The notes under the pieces: generated by a model
The model's input: the letters and a program-made list of their open reading frames with translations, nothing else
What the model was told of the DNA's origin: nothing
The model's database searches: none
In this document: positions 1 through 5,032 of the stretch, one piece after another
Layout: the number at the start of each line of letters is the position of its first letter
Numbering within the stretch: the stretch's first letter is position 1
Program-made: the position numbers and the translations under genes
NCBI GenBank assembly: GCA_900549675.1
Contig: URPG01000154.1
Span: 1-5,407 of the forward strand
DNA length: 5,407 nt
From: an uncultured Oscillospiraceae bacterium
GTDB lineage: Bacteria > Bacillota > Clostridia > Oscillospirales > Acutalibacteraceae
Reading direction: 5' to 3'

Positions 1-40
1 ATTTGTTTTTATTCTTCGGTTATTATTACAAGAAAATTCC

Positions 41-69
41 TTGACAGTGTTTAGGCTTTTCGATACAAT
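41..69 (+). promoter_or_regulatory. Sigma-A type promoter of the hydroxyproline dehydratase operon
   Basis: The -35 box TTGACA (41-46, full consensus) is followed by a 17-bp spacer and the -10 box TACAAT (64-69, five of six consensus bases). Transcription should start near 76, giving a leader of about 175 nt before the activase start at 253. Box quality and spacing are seen directly; use in vivo is inferred. A promoter this good usually needs a repressor or leader control if expression is conditional. Confidence 0.75.
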
Positions 70-75
70 AAAATC

Positions 76-252
76 ATTTAGAAAGCGGTTAATCGGTTAA
101 AGCTATCTATAAATAATAAAATATAAAGCTAAAAGTTAAAAAATTAACAATTTTATCGGATTTCACTCCTTGCAAACTTGCAAAAGGGTAGAAGTGTATA
201 AAAATTTTAGTCCGTAAAGTTTTATAAATTCCGAGAAGAAAGGGATGATGGT
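76..252 (+). promoter_or_regulatory. Long AT-rich leader with several short repeats; possible operator or leader control
   Basis: This untranslated stretch contains no credible leader peptide. It holds a tandem repeat of CGGTTAA (86-92 and 94-100) directly downstream of the predicted start point. It also holds an inverted repeat GTTAA-N4-TTAAC (135-148) and a TTGCAA-N2-TTGCAA motif (170-183), whose half-sites are each self-complementary. The last can fold into a weak hairpin with flanking CACT (164-167) and AGTG (193-196). No known riboswitch or T-box was recognised and no T-rich terminator is present, so attenuation by an intrinsic terminator is unlikely. The repeats could be operator sites for a regulator of hydroxyproline use, but this is inference only. 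Confidence 0.35.
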
Positions 253-1170
253 ATGGCACAAACGCTTCCTGTCTTTGATATCCAAAAATATTCCATTCAT
301 GACGGAGACGGCATTCGGACGACTATTTTTTTTAAGGGTTGTCCCATTCGCTGTGCTTGGTGCCACAATCCCGAGAGCCAATCTTTTCGGCCAGAACTGT
401 TATGGAATGCCGAAAAATGTACCGGCTGTGGAGGGTGTGTCAAAAGCTGCCCGCAAAAGGCGGTGAGCATGATAAACGGACGGCCCTTTACCAATCGGAC
501 GGTATGCATTGGCTGCGGTGAATGTGCCATGACCTGCCTAAGTGCTGCCCGTGAAGCGGTGGGTCAACCGTATACCGTAGAAGAATTGCTGAAAGAGGCG
601 GAAAAAGACCAGATGTTTTTTGAGCGCTCGGGCGGTGGTGTGACTTTGTCCGGCGGAGAAGTTATGGCGGTAGAGCCTTTCTCTTTGGTGGTCGAGTTGG
701 CTCGCTGTTTGCAGGAAAAAGGAATTAGTGTATTTGTAGATACCAGTGGCTGCGTTTCTTTTAAGCGTTATGAAGAAATCCTACCCTATACCGATGTGTT
801 TTTATATGATGTTAAAATGATGAACCCGCAAAAACATCGGGAATTTGTCGGTATGGACAATCCATTGATATTTGAAAATTTACAGAAATTGAGTGAAGCA
901 GGAGCAAGAATCCGTCTGCGCCTGCCTTTAATTGAGGGAATCAATGCAGAAGAGGAGGATGTTCTTCCTCTAATTCGTTGGCTGAGAGCCGGTTTAAAAG
1001 TAGAGAAAATTCACCTTTTGCCATATCATGATATTGGCAAGGACAAATATCGGAGATTGGAAAGGCCTTATGACAGCGAACGGTTTCAAGTGCCGTCTGC
1101 TGAAAAAATAGAAAAGTTAATCGCTTTATTTCATAATTTTGGGATTCACAAGGTAGAAATAGGAGGCTGA
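253..1170 (+). CDS. hypE: Trans-4-hydroxy-L-proline dehydratase activating enzyme (radical SAM, glycyl radical activase)
   Basis: This 305-residue enzyme belongs to the pyruvate formate-lyase activase family. It uses a [4Fe-4S] cluster and S-adenosylmethionine to make a 5'-deoxyadenosyl radical, which abstracts a hydrogen from the glycine of its partner enzyme. The radical-SAM motif CxxxCxxC is at Cys30, Cys34 and Cys37, just after the typical DGDGIRTTIFFKGC stretch. A ferredoxin-like insert carries two further CxxCxxCxxxC sets (Cys56/59/62/66 and Cys85/88/91/95), as in activases of non-PFL glycyl radical enzymes. A GGE motif for SAM binding lies at 134-136. The length fits the family. The ATG at 253 has AAAGGG at 239-244, 8 nt upstream; ATGs at 245 and 248 are in another frame or give no family match. 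Its stop lies 4 nt before the partner gene, so the substrate assignment comes from that neighbour. It is a cytoplasmic enzyme. The symbol follows hydroxyproline usage (also called pflE) and is unrelated to hydrogenase-maturation HypE. Confidence 0.9.
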   Translation: MAQTLPVFDIQKYSIHDGDGIRTTIFFKGCPIRCAWCHNPESQSFRPELLWNAEKCTGCGGCVKSCPQKAVSMINGRPFTNRTVCIGCGECAMTCLSAAREAVGQPYTVEELLKEAEKDQMFFERSGGGVTLSGGEVMAVEPFSLVVELARCLQEKGISVFVDTSGCVSFKRYEEILPYTDVFLYDVKMMNPQKHREFVGMDNPLIFENLQKLSEAGARIRLRLPLIEGINAEEEDVLPLIRWLRAGLKVEKIHLLPYHDIGKDKYRRLERPYDSERFQVPSAEKIEKLIALFHNFGIHKVEIGG

Positions 1171-1174
1171 GGGT

Positions 1175-3583
1175 ATGGCAAATACAGTAAAGGTTCAAAC
1201 AATGCAAAAAGAAAGACATGGAATAACCGAAAGAGTACGAAGGCTCAGAGAAGAAAGCCTGCAAACACCCGCGCGGCTATATATGGAAAGAGCACGTCTG
1301 GAAACAGAGGCCTATGAGAAGTACGAGGGTAAAGTTTCAGTTCCCGAACTGCGGGCGTTGACACTGCGATACTATTTTGAACATAAGGCAATTTCAATTG
1401 GAAAAGGCGAGCTGATTGTCGGCGAAAAGGGCGATGGGCCACAATCTGCGCCAACCTTTCCTGAGCTTTGCTGTCATACCTTGGATGACATGAAAATCAT
1501 GAATGAAAGAGAATTGATTGGATTTTCTGTATCCGAAGAAGACTTTAAATTGCAGGAAGAACGTATCATTCCTTTTTGGGAACACCGTTCCATTCGCAGT
1601 AAAATTCTTAAAAATATGACGCCTGAATGGAAATCTGCCTATGAAAGCGGCATTTTTACAGAGTTTATGGAGCAAAGAGGGCCCGGCCATACCGTAGGTT
1701 CAGAAAAGATTTATCGAAAGGGATTTTTGGAATATCAGCAGGAGATTGAACAGGCAATCGAAAATCTGGATTTTTTGCGGGATACGGAGGCTCTGAAACG
1801 CAAAGAGGAGCTGACCGCCATGCATATTGCCTGTGACGCCATTATGATTTTGGGCAGCCGCTATGCAAGGCTGGCCCGTGAATTGGCCGCAGAAGCAACA
1901 GATGATTCATGGAAAGCGGATTTATTGCAAATTGCAGAAAATTGTGAGGTGGTTCCTGCTCATAAACCAAAGACATTTCATCAGGCACTGCAAATGTATT
2001 GGTTTGTTCATTTGGCAGTGACAAGTGAACTCAATCCTTGGGATTCTTACAGCCCCGGACGATTGGACCAACACGTCTATCCGTTTTATCGGCGTGATAC
2101 CGAACAGGGTCTTTTAAATCGGGAGCAGGCATTGGAATTGCTGGAGTGTCTATGGATTAAGTTCAACAATCAGCCGGCACCGCCCAAAGTGGGGATTACG
2201 CTAAAAGAAAGTGCCACGTATACCGATTTTGCGAATATCAACACAGGCGGCATTGCTCCGGATGGCGGTAATGGCGTGAATGAGGTCAGTTATTTAATAT
2301 TAGACTGCATGGACGATATGAAGCTATTACAGCCGAGCTCCAATGTGCAGATTAGCCGCAAAACTCCGCAAAAATTTCTTTTGCGTGCCTGTGAAATCAG
2401 CCGCAAGGGTTGGGGTCAGCCTGCGTTTTATAATACTGAGGCGATTATTCAAGAATTGTTGGCGGCCGGAAAATCCATTGAAGATGCTCGTCGCGGCGGC
2501 ACAAGCGGTTGTGTGGAAACCGGCGCATTCGGCAATGAGGCCTATATTTTAACAGGGTACTTCAATTTGCCCAAAATTTTGGAACTCACACTCATGAACG
2601 GCTATGACCATGTTTCTAAAAAACAGCTCGGTTTGCCATTGGGCCATGCCGAGGATTTTGAATCCTATGAAGACCTGCTTGCGGCGTATCAAAAACAAAT
2701 TGAATATTTTTTGGATATCAAAATACAAGGGAGTAATATAATCGAGAAAATTTATGCCGATTATATGCCCGTTCCGTTTTTATCGGTTATTACCAACGAT
2801 TGTATTCAAAAAGGCAAAGACTATAATGCCGGCGGTGCCCGTTATAATACCAGTTATATTCAAGGGGTGGGAATCGGTACGCTAACGGATTGTCTGTCTG
2901 CTATTCGCTATAACATATATGAGAAAAAACGTTTTACCATGGCAGAACTAAAAGAGGCTATGCTGACAGACTTTGAAAACAGTCCGCAGATTTTGAATTT
3001 GGTGCAAAATTTCACCCCGAAGTATGGCAACGATGATGATTATGCTGACAGCATTATGCAAGAAATCTTTGATTTTTATCAAAAGGCTGTTACGGATCGC
3101 CCCAACATCAAAGGAGGCAGTTACCGTGTAAATATGCTCCCGACCACCTGCCATGTCTATTTTGGAGAAGTGATGCTTGCCAGTGCAAACGGCAGAAGAG
3201 CACATAAACCCGTAAGCGAAGGGATTTCTCCCGAAAAAGGAGCAGACCGTCACGGTCCGACAGCAGTGGTGAAATCCTGTGCTAAAATGGATCATATCCG
3301 AACAGGCGGCACGCTTTTGAATCAAAAATTTTCTCCGTCTTTGGTGGCAGGAGAAGAGGGTTTAAAGCAAATGGCGAATTTGGTGCGTGCGTATTTTGAT
3401 ATGGACGGTCATCATATTCAGTTTAATGTCATTGACCGTGAAACCTTATTGGAGGCGCAAAGGCATCCCGAAGATTATAAAGATTTAATTGTCCGTGTGG
3501 CAGGCTACAGCGACCATTTCCGCAATTTAAGCCGTGCTTTACAGGACGAGATTGTGGGCAGAACGGAACAAAACTTGTTTTAG
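1175..3583 (+). CDS. hypD: Trans-4-hydroxy-L-proline dehydratase (glycyl radical enzyme)
   Basis: This 802-residue glycyl radical enzyme should dehydrate trans-4-hydroxy-L-proline to 1-pyrroline-5-carboxylate in the anaerobic cytoplasm. The PFL-like barrel fills most of the protein and the C-terminal glycyl radical loop reads RVAGYSDHF, with the radical at Gly777. The thiyl radical site is GTSGCVETG with Cys446 and Glu448; the CxE pattern marks the dehydratase/eliminase branch, while PFL has CC. From memory, C. difficile HypD uses Cys434, Glu436 and Gly765. All three, and also Phe152, His160, Asp278, Ser334, Asp339, Phe340, Thr645 and Tyr450, map here at a constant offset of +12 with identical residues. 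This supports HypD over glycerol or propanediol dehydratase, choline TMA-lyase or the uncharacterised PFL-like group. The ATG at 1175 has a perfect AGGAGG (1161-1166) inside the end of the activase gene, so the two are probably translationally coupled. The 12 extra N-terminal residues are the only oddity; an internal ATG at 1202 has a poorer ribosome site. The symbol is unrelated to hydrogenase-maturation HypD. Confidence 0.93.
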   Translation: MANTVKVQTMQKERHGITERVRRLREESLQTPARLYMERARLETEAYEKYEGKVSVPELRALTLRYYFEHKAISIGKGELIVGEKGDGPQSAPTFPELCCHTLDDMKIMNERELIGFSVSEEDFKLQEERIIPFWEHRSIRSKILKNMTPEWKSAYESGIFTEFMEQRGPGHTVGSEKIYRKGFLEYQQEIEQAIENLDFLRDTEALKRKEELTAMHIACDAIMILGSRYARLARELAAEATDDSWKADLLQIAENCEVVPAHKPKTFHQALQMYWFVHLAVTSELNPWDSYSPGRLDQHVYPFYRRDTEQGLLNREQALELLECLWIKFNNQPAPPKVGITLKESATYTDFANINTGGIAPDGGNGVNEVSYLILDCMDDMKLLQPSSNVQISRKTPQKFLLRACEISRKGWGQPAFYNTEAIIQELLAAGKSIEDARRGGTSGCVETGAFGNEAYILTGYFNLPKILELTLMNGYDHVSKKQLGLPLGHAEDFESYEDLLAAYQKQIEYFLDIKIQGSNIIEKIYADYMPVPFLSVITNDCIQKGKDYNAGGARYNTSYIQGVGIGTLTDCLSAIRYNIYEKKRFTMAELKEAMLTDFENSPQILNLVQNFTPKYGNDDDYADSIMQEIFDFYQKAVTDRPNIKGGSYRVNMLPTTCHVYFGEVMLASANGRRAHKPVSEGISPEKGADRHGPTAVVKSCAKMDHIRTGGTLLNQKFSPSLVAGEEGLKQMANLVRAYFDMDGHHIQFNVIDRETLLEAQRHPEDYKDLIVRVAGYSDHFRNLSRALQDEIVGRTEQNLF

Positions 3584-3616
3584 TTTGTTCCCAAAGTGGA
3601 TAAACAATGAATTATA

Positions 3617-3652
3617 GAAAACCCCGGATTTCCATTACAGGAGATTCGGGGT
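3617..3652 (-). terminator. Hairpin terminator, best oriented for the - strand lipoprotein gene
   Basis: A 13-bp stem (3621-3633 with 3640-3652, two G-U type pairs) closes the loop ATTACA. Read on the - strand, the stem ends in GGGGT followed by TTTC, which makes a short T-tract after the lipoprotein gene. Read on the + strand the tail is only CTTTGATAAA, but the hairpin lies 37 nt after hypD and could act in both directions. Confidence 0.6.
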
Positions 3653-3664
3653 CTTTGATAAATT

Positions 3665-3708
3665 GAGAGGCTCTTCTTTTCAAGAATCTCTCTTTTACTT
3701 TTTTTTAT
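3665..3708 (+). terminator. Intrinsic terminator of the hypE-hypD operon
   Basis: An 11-position stem (3665-3675 with 3682-3692) has one G-U pair and one C-A mismatch, and closes a 6-nt loop CTTTTC. It is followed by TTTTACTTTTTTTT (3693-3706). The T-run is on the + strand, 82 nt after the hypD stop. The T-run also encodes the lysine tail and stop of the convergent lipoprotein gene, so the two transcription units meet here. Confidence 0.75.
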
Positions 3709-4108
3709 GAATGGCAATAATTGCTGATAAATTACTTTGAGAAATCGTAATAGAAATATGGTTTTTTGCTTCTCCAAAATAATTTAATATGGGAAAATCA
3801 TTTTCATTGTATTCACTATAATAAGTTCTTGAGATACCGGAAGATTCAAGCAGGTCAATGTACTCTTTCGTGTCTTCAAGGCTAAAGTTTTCAGAAGTAA
3901 AAGAATGAAGAATATAATCTCCGCTTTCTGAAGTTACAAAGCTTTTGAATTCTCCGGTGGTTGGTATCGATACGATTTCAGATAAACTTGAAGCAGTATC
4001 AGTAGAAAGAGTGCTAGTGGAATCTTCAGTAGAATAGGTACAGCCCACTAGAATCAATAATGTAACTGAAAAGCAGATTAAGATATAAATTCGTTTAGTA
4101 TACCGCAT
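3695..4108 (-). CDS. Small predicted lipoprotein of unknown function
   Basis: This 137-residue protein was not recognised as a member of a named family. Residues 1-23 form a lipoprotein signal peptide: a basic start (RYTKR), a hydrophobic core (about 7-21) and the lipobox ILVGC with Cys23 as the lipidation site. The mature part should be anchored to the outer face of the membrane. Residues 24-45 are a Ser/Thr/Asp-rich linker typical of Gram-positive lipoproteins. The rest is a compact, acidic domain that looks alpha/beta, with a stretch SLEDTKEYIDLLESSGI (about 77-93) resembling a short helix-turn used by small surface domains. It ends in HKKK. The start has only a weak purine-rich site (GAAAG at 4118-4122). 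It is convergent with hypD and its coding DNA is more AT-rich, so a role in hydroxyproline use is not implied. It is probably a real gene because signal peptide, lipobox, promoter and terminator all agree. Confidence 0.75.
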   Translation of the reverse strand: MRYTKRIYILICFSVTLLILVGCTYSTEDSTSTLSTDTASSLSEIVSIPTTGEFKSFVTSESGDYILHSFTSENFSLEDTKEYIDLLESSGISRTYYSEYNENDFPILNYFGEAKNHISITISQSNLSAIIAIHKKK

Positions 4109-4276
4109 TTGATGATACTTTCTTTGAAAATACTATTTTGATTCAGTATAGAAAGAATTTCATACCCATAAGATTCTTTACGAGAAATAATGTTTAATAT
4201 CACTAATTCCAAAGAATTTTTATTCAATTGGTTTGCATAATTACGATTTAAAACATAAAATTCTTTTTATCTACTT
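4109..4276. other. AT-rich intergenic stretch upstream of the lipoprotein gene
   Basis: There is no credible coding region on either strand. It would be the untranslated leader of the lipoprotein gene if the promoter at 4277-4305 is used. A small hairpin can form around 4208-4230 (CCAA...TTGG ends with GAAT-TTTT-ATTC inside). Between 4306 and 4392, up to the toxin promoter, nothing else was seen. Confidence 0.4.
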
Positions 4277-4305
4277 AGCATAGACGTTTAAATTTTTTAT
4301 GTCAA
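4277..4305 (-). promoter_or_regulatory. Candidate sigma-A promoter facing the lipoprotein gene
   Basis: On the - strand TTGACA (4300-4305) is followed by 17 bp and TATGCT (4277-4282, four of six consensus bases). The start point would be near 4270, about 160 nt upstream of the lipoprotein ATG. A nearer TATACT (4145-4150) lacks a good -35 box and is less likely. The leader between holds an AT-rich inverted repeat (AAAGAATTTT at 4212-4221 region and AAATTCTTT at 4258-4266) and no other gene. Confidence 0.55.
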
Positions 4306-4392
4306 CAGGTATAGAAACAATTTTTATTAAGCGGGTACACAGATACGGCATACTTTTTTTACAAATTTTATTCCTATAACGACATTTTTTTA

Positions 4393-4421
4393 TTGTATTT
4401 AGAATTAAAGACACATATACT
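4393..4421 (+). promoter_or_regulatory. Promoter of the small hydrophobic peptide (toxin) gene
   Basis: TTGTAT (4393-4398), a 17-bp spacer and TATACT (4416-4421) give a predicted start near 4428. That leaves a 5' leader of about 57 nt and a transcript of about 240 nt ending at the terminator at 4637-4670, a size typical of type I toxin messages. Confidence 0.6.
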
Positions 4422-4470
4422 TGAATAGAGCAACCTAAGGCAGTTAACTTTATCCGCGCAACGATAGGAA

Positions 4471-4496
4471 AGAGGTGAAGTTGATATGTCAACTTT
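4471..4496 (+). promoter_or_regulatory. Toxin ribosome binding site with start codon inside a hairpin loop
   Basis: The Shine-Dalgarno AGAGGTG (4471-4477) sits directly before a perfect 7-bp stem: AAGTTGA (4478-4484) pairs with TCAACTT (4489-4495). The 4-nt loop is TATG (4485-4488), which contains the ATG start (4486-4488). An extra G-U pair can extend the stem. Such a fold would limit ribosome access to the start, a common safeguard in type I toxin messages. The pairing is seen directly; its effect is inferred. Confidence 0.6.
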
Positions 4497-4572
4497 TGAA
4501 GTGCTAACACTGATGATAGCGTTTGCTGTTTTGGTGATACATATCATAAAAGTTGGTGATGCCAAAAGATAA
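4486..4572 (+). CDS. Putative type I toxin peptide, 28 aa (holin-like toxin / Fst-TxpA type)
   Basis: This peptide begins MSTFEVLTLMIAFAVL, continues as a hydrophobic helix to about residue 21 and ends in a short charged tail KVGDAKR. That is the pattern of the Hol_Tox (putative holin-like toxin) and Fst/TxpA peptides: a short polar start, S/T-x-E/D-x-L-x-L-M-I near the start, one membrane-spanning helix and a basic end. Such peptides insert in the cytoplasmic membrane and are kept silent by an antisense RNA. The ATG has a good ribosome site 8 nt upstream. Promoter, terminator, a candidate antisense RNA and a direct repeat of its translation start all surround it. It is slightly shorter than typical members (about 30-40 aa), and its stop codon lies within the antisense terminator hairpin. 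Membership is judged by eye; toxicity is not shown by sequence alone. Confidence 0.72.
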   Translation: MSTFEVLTLMIAFAVLVIHIIKVGDAKR

Positions 4573-4600
4573 TCGCTTGCTTTTAGGATAGGCGATTATC
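4563..4600 (-). terminator. Terminator hairpin of the antisense RNA, overlapping the toxin stop codon
   Basis: GATAATCGC (4568-4576) and GCGATTATC (4592-4600) form a perfect 9-bp stem with a 15-nt loop. On the - strand the stem is followed by TTTT; on the + strand it is followed by GCAAAG, so it is oriented to stop antisense transcription. The toxin TAA (4570-4572) is inside the left arm. Confidence 0.6.
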
Positions 4601-4636
4601 GCAAAGAGGCGGTAAGTTGGCTGTCGTTGGGTTGTG

Positions 4637-4670
4637 AGAGGATCAGTGTGCCAGCGCTGATTCTCTTTTT
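4637..4670 (+). terminator. Intrinsic terminator of the toxin message
   Basis: A 12-bp stem (4637-4648 with 4655-4666, including two wobble pairs) closes the 6-nt loop TGCCAG and is followed by a T-run ending at 4670. It lies 64 nt after the toxin stop, so the toxin message has a 3' tail that spans the downstream direct repeat. Confidence 0.75.
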
Positions 4671-4680
4671 ATATGTATTC

Positions 4681-4714
4681 TGTCATATCAATTATATGCA
4701 TAATAGGTATGACA
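4681..4714. repeat. 34-bp near-palindrome over the candidate antisense promoter
   Basis: The arms TGTCATATC (4681-4689) and GGTATGACA (4706-4714) pair fully (one G-U), and ATTAT (4691-4695) pairs with ATAAT (4700-4704). That is 14 of 15 possible pairs around the centre ATGC. No T-run follows on either strand, so it is not an intrinsic terminator. It contains the TATAAT (- strand, 4691-4696) proposed for the antisense RNA, which would suit an operator; a recombination or replication site is also possible. Confidence 0.55.
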
Positions 4715-4965
4715 AAATAAAAATTCCTTTTTTGATAAGGCAAATGCTGGTTTCGCTGGGATGAGGACAATTAAGGAATTAACAGGTGACGCATTCAAAA
4801 ACGAAAGGGAAGAATCCCTCGGTTTTCGTGAGAAAAGCGTTTGATTAGGGAGGAAAAAAAAAGACTGCCAACACTGCCACAGAGAAAACAAAAAAGTCTA
4901 GGTGTTAAAAGTCATGGACAGATGAATACCAAAATTTGGTTTCGGTCAAATGAGTATAGAAAGAC
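4715..4965. other. Gene-free stretch with two possible RNA hairpins
   Basis: No credible coding region was found. Hairpin one has ACGC/GCGT (4789-4792, 4837-4840), ACGAAA/TTTCGT (4801-4806, 4824-4829) and GGGA/TCCC (4807-4810, 4815-4818) closed by an AGAA loop, with internal loops between. Hairpin two has GACT/AGTC (4863-4866, 4910-4913) and AACAC/GTGTT (4870-4874, 4902-4906) separated by a 3x3 internal loop. A purine run GGGAGG plus nine A (4848-4862) lies between them. No clear promoter was seen; TTGAAT-17-CTTAAT on the - strand (about 4796 down to 4768) is a weak candidate. The function is unknown. Confidence 0.35.
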
Positions 4966-5012
4966 AAAATAAAGAGTAAAAGAGCGAATCGTTGAAAATT
5001 CGCCCTTTTACT
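4966..5012 (-). terminator. Terminator of the substrate-binding protein gene
   Basis: AGTAAAAG plus GCGAAT (4975-4982, 4984-4989) pairs with ATTCGC plus CTTTTACT (4998-5003, 5005-5012). There is a single A-C mismatch between the two stem blocks, and the loop is 8 nt. On the - strand the stem is followed by CTTTATTTTG, a usable T-tract; the + strand tail ACAGGG has none. It starts about 20 nt after the stop codon at 5033-5035. Confidence 0.7.
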
Positions 5013-5032
5013 ACAGGGTATCAGGATATGTA

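Larger units (their letters stand above)
4469..4625 (+). repeat. Imperfect direct repeat pair: toxin start region (4469-4490) and downstream copy (4603-4625)
   Basis: The left copy reads AAAGAGGTG, AAGTTG, then TGTC; the right copy reads AAAGAGGCG, GT, AAGTTG, then TGTC. Both blocks keep their order with a 2-nt insertion and two or three changes. The T/C change would still pair as G-U with an antisense RNA. The left copy covers the Shine-Dalgarno and start of the toxin and the right copy lies inside the predicted antisense unit. This mirrors the DRa/DRb repeats of the par (fst) locus of plasmid pAD1, where they let the antisense RNA cover the toxin start. Confidence 0.65.
4563..4685 (-). ncRNA. 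Candidate antisense RNA antitoxin, convergent with the toxin gene
   Basis: On the - strand a perfect TATAAT (4691-4696) with TG a little upstream could start a transcript near 4685; no good -35 box was found, which is the weak point. The RNA would end at a hairpin with a 9-bp perfect stem (4568-4576 with 4592-4600) followed by TTTTGG on this strand. A length near 120 nt fits known antitoxin RNAs. It overlaps the 3' half of the toxin message, including its stop codon and terminator, and carries the complement of the downstream direct repeat, so it could pair with both the 3' end and the translation start of the toxin message. Endpoints are estimates. Confidence 0.5.

Noticed and set aside
170..183. 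Catabolite-response (cre) site in TTGCAAACTTGCAA
   Set aside because: The central CG of the cre consensus is missing and other fixed positions fail.
178..202. Second promoter for hypE (TTGCAA with TATAAA)
   Set aside because: The spacing is only 13 bp and the -35 match is poor; the promoter at 41-69 is far better.
1175..3583. Assignment as pyruvate formate-lyase, glycerol dehydratase or choline TMA-lyase
   Set aside because: PFL has two adjacent catalytic cysteines, whereas here the motif is GCVE. The extra residues around the active site and the whole-length resemblance fit HypD better.
4271..4565. Two - strand frames of 79 and 63 aa opposite the toxin gene and its promoter
   Set aside because: They read the complement of the toxin, its promoter and leader; they have no ribosome site and the composition of non-coding AT-rich DNA.
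4761..4844. Short + strand frame starting MRTIKELTGDAFKNE (27 aa), with an open frame extending upstream to about 4716
   Set aside because: There is no Shine-Dalgarno before the ATG, no promoter, and the DNA is better explained by base pairing of a hairpin. A frame past the TGA reads KKKDCQHCHRENKK, which could hint at a decayed gene, but nothing supports it further.
4688..4891. 67-aa - strand frame in the gene-free stretch
   Set aside because: It has odd composition, no ribosome site and no domain, and it runs opposite the hairpins; it looks like a chance open frame.
4914..4975. Near-palindrome ACCAAA-A-TTTGGT (about 4928-4940)
   Set aside because: It is a short AT-rich 6-bp arm pair without flanking signals; a chance match is likely in this composition.
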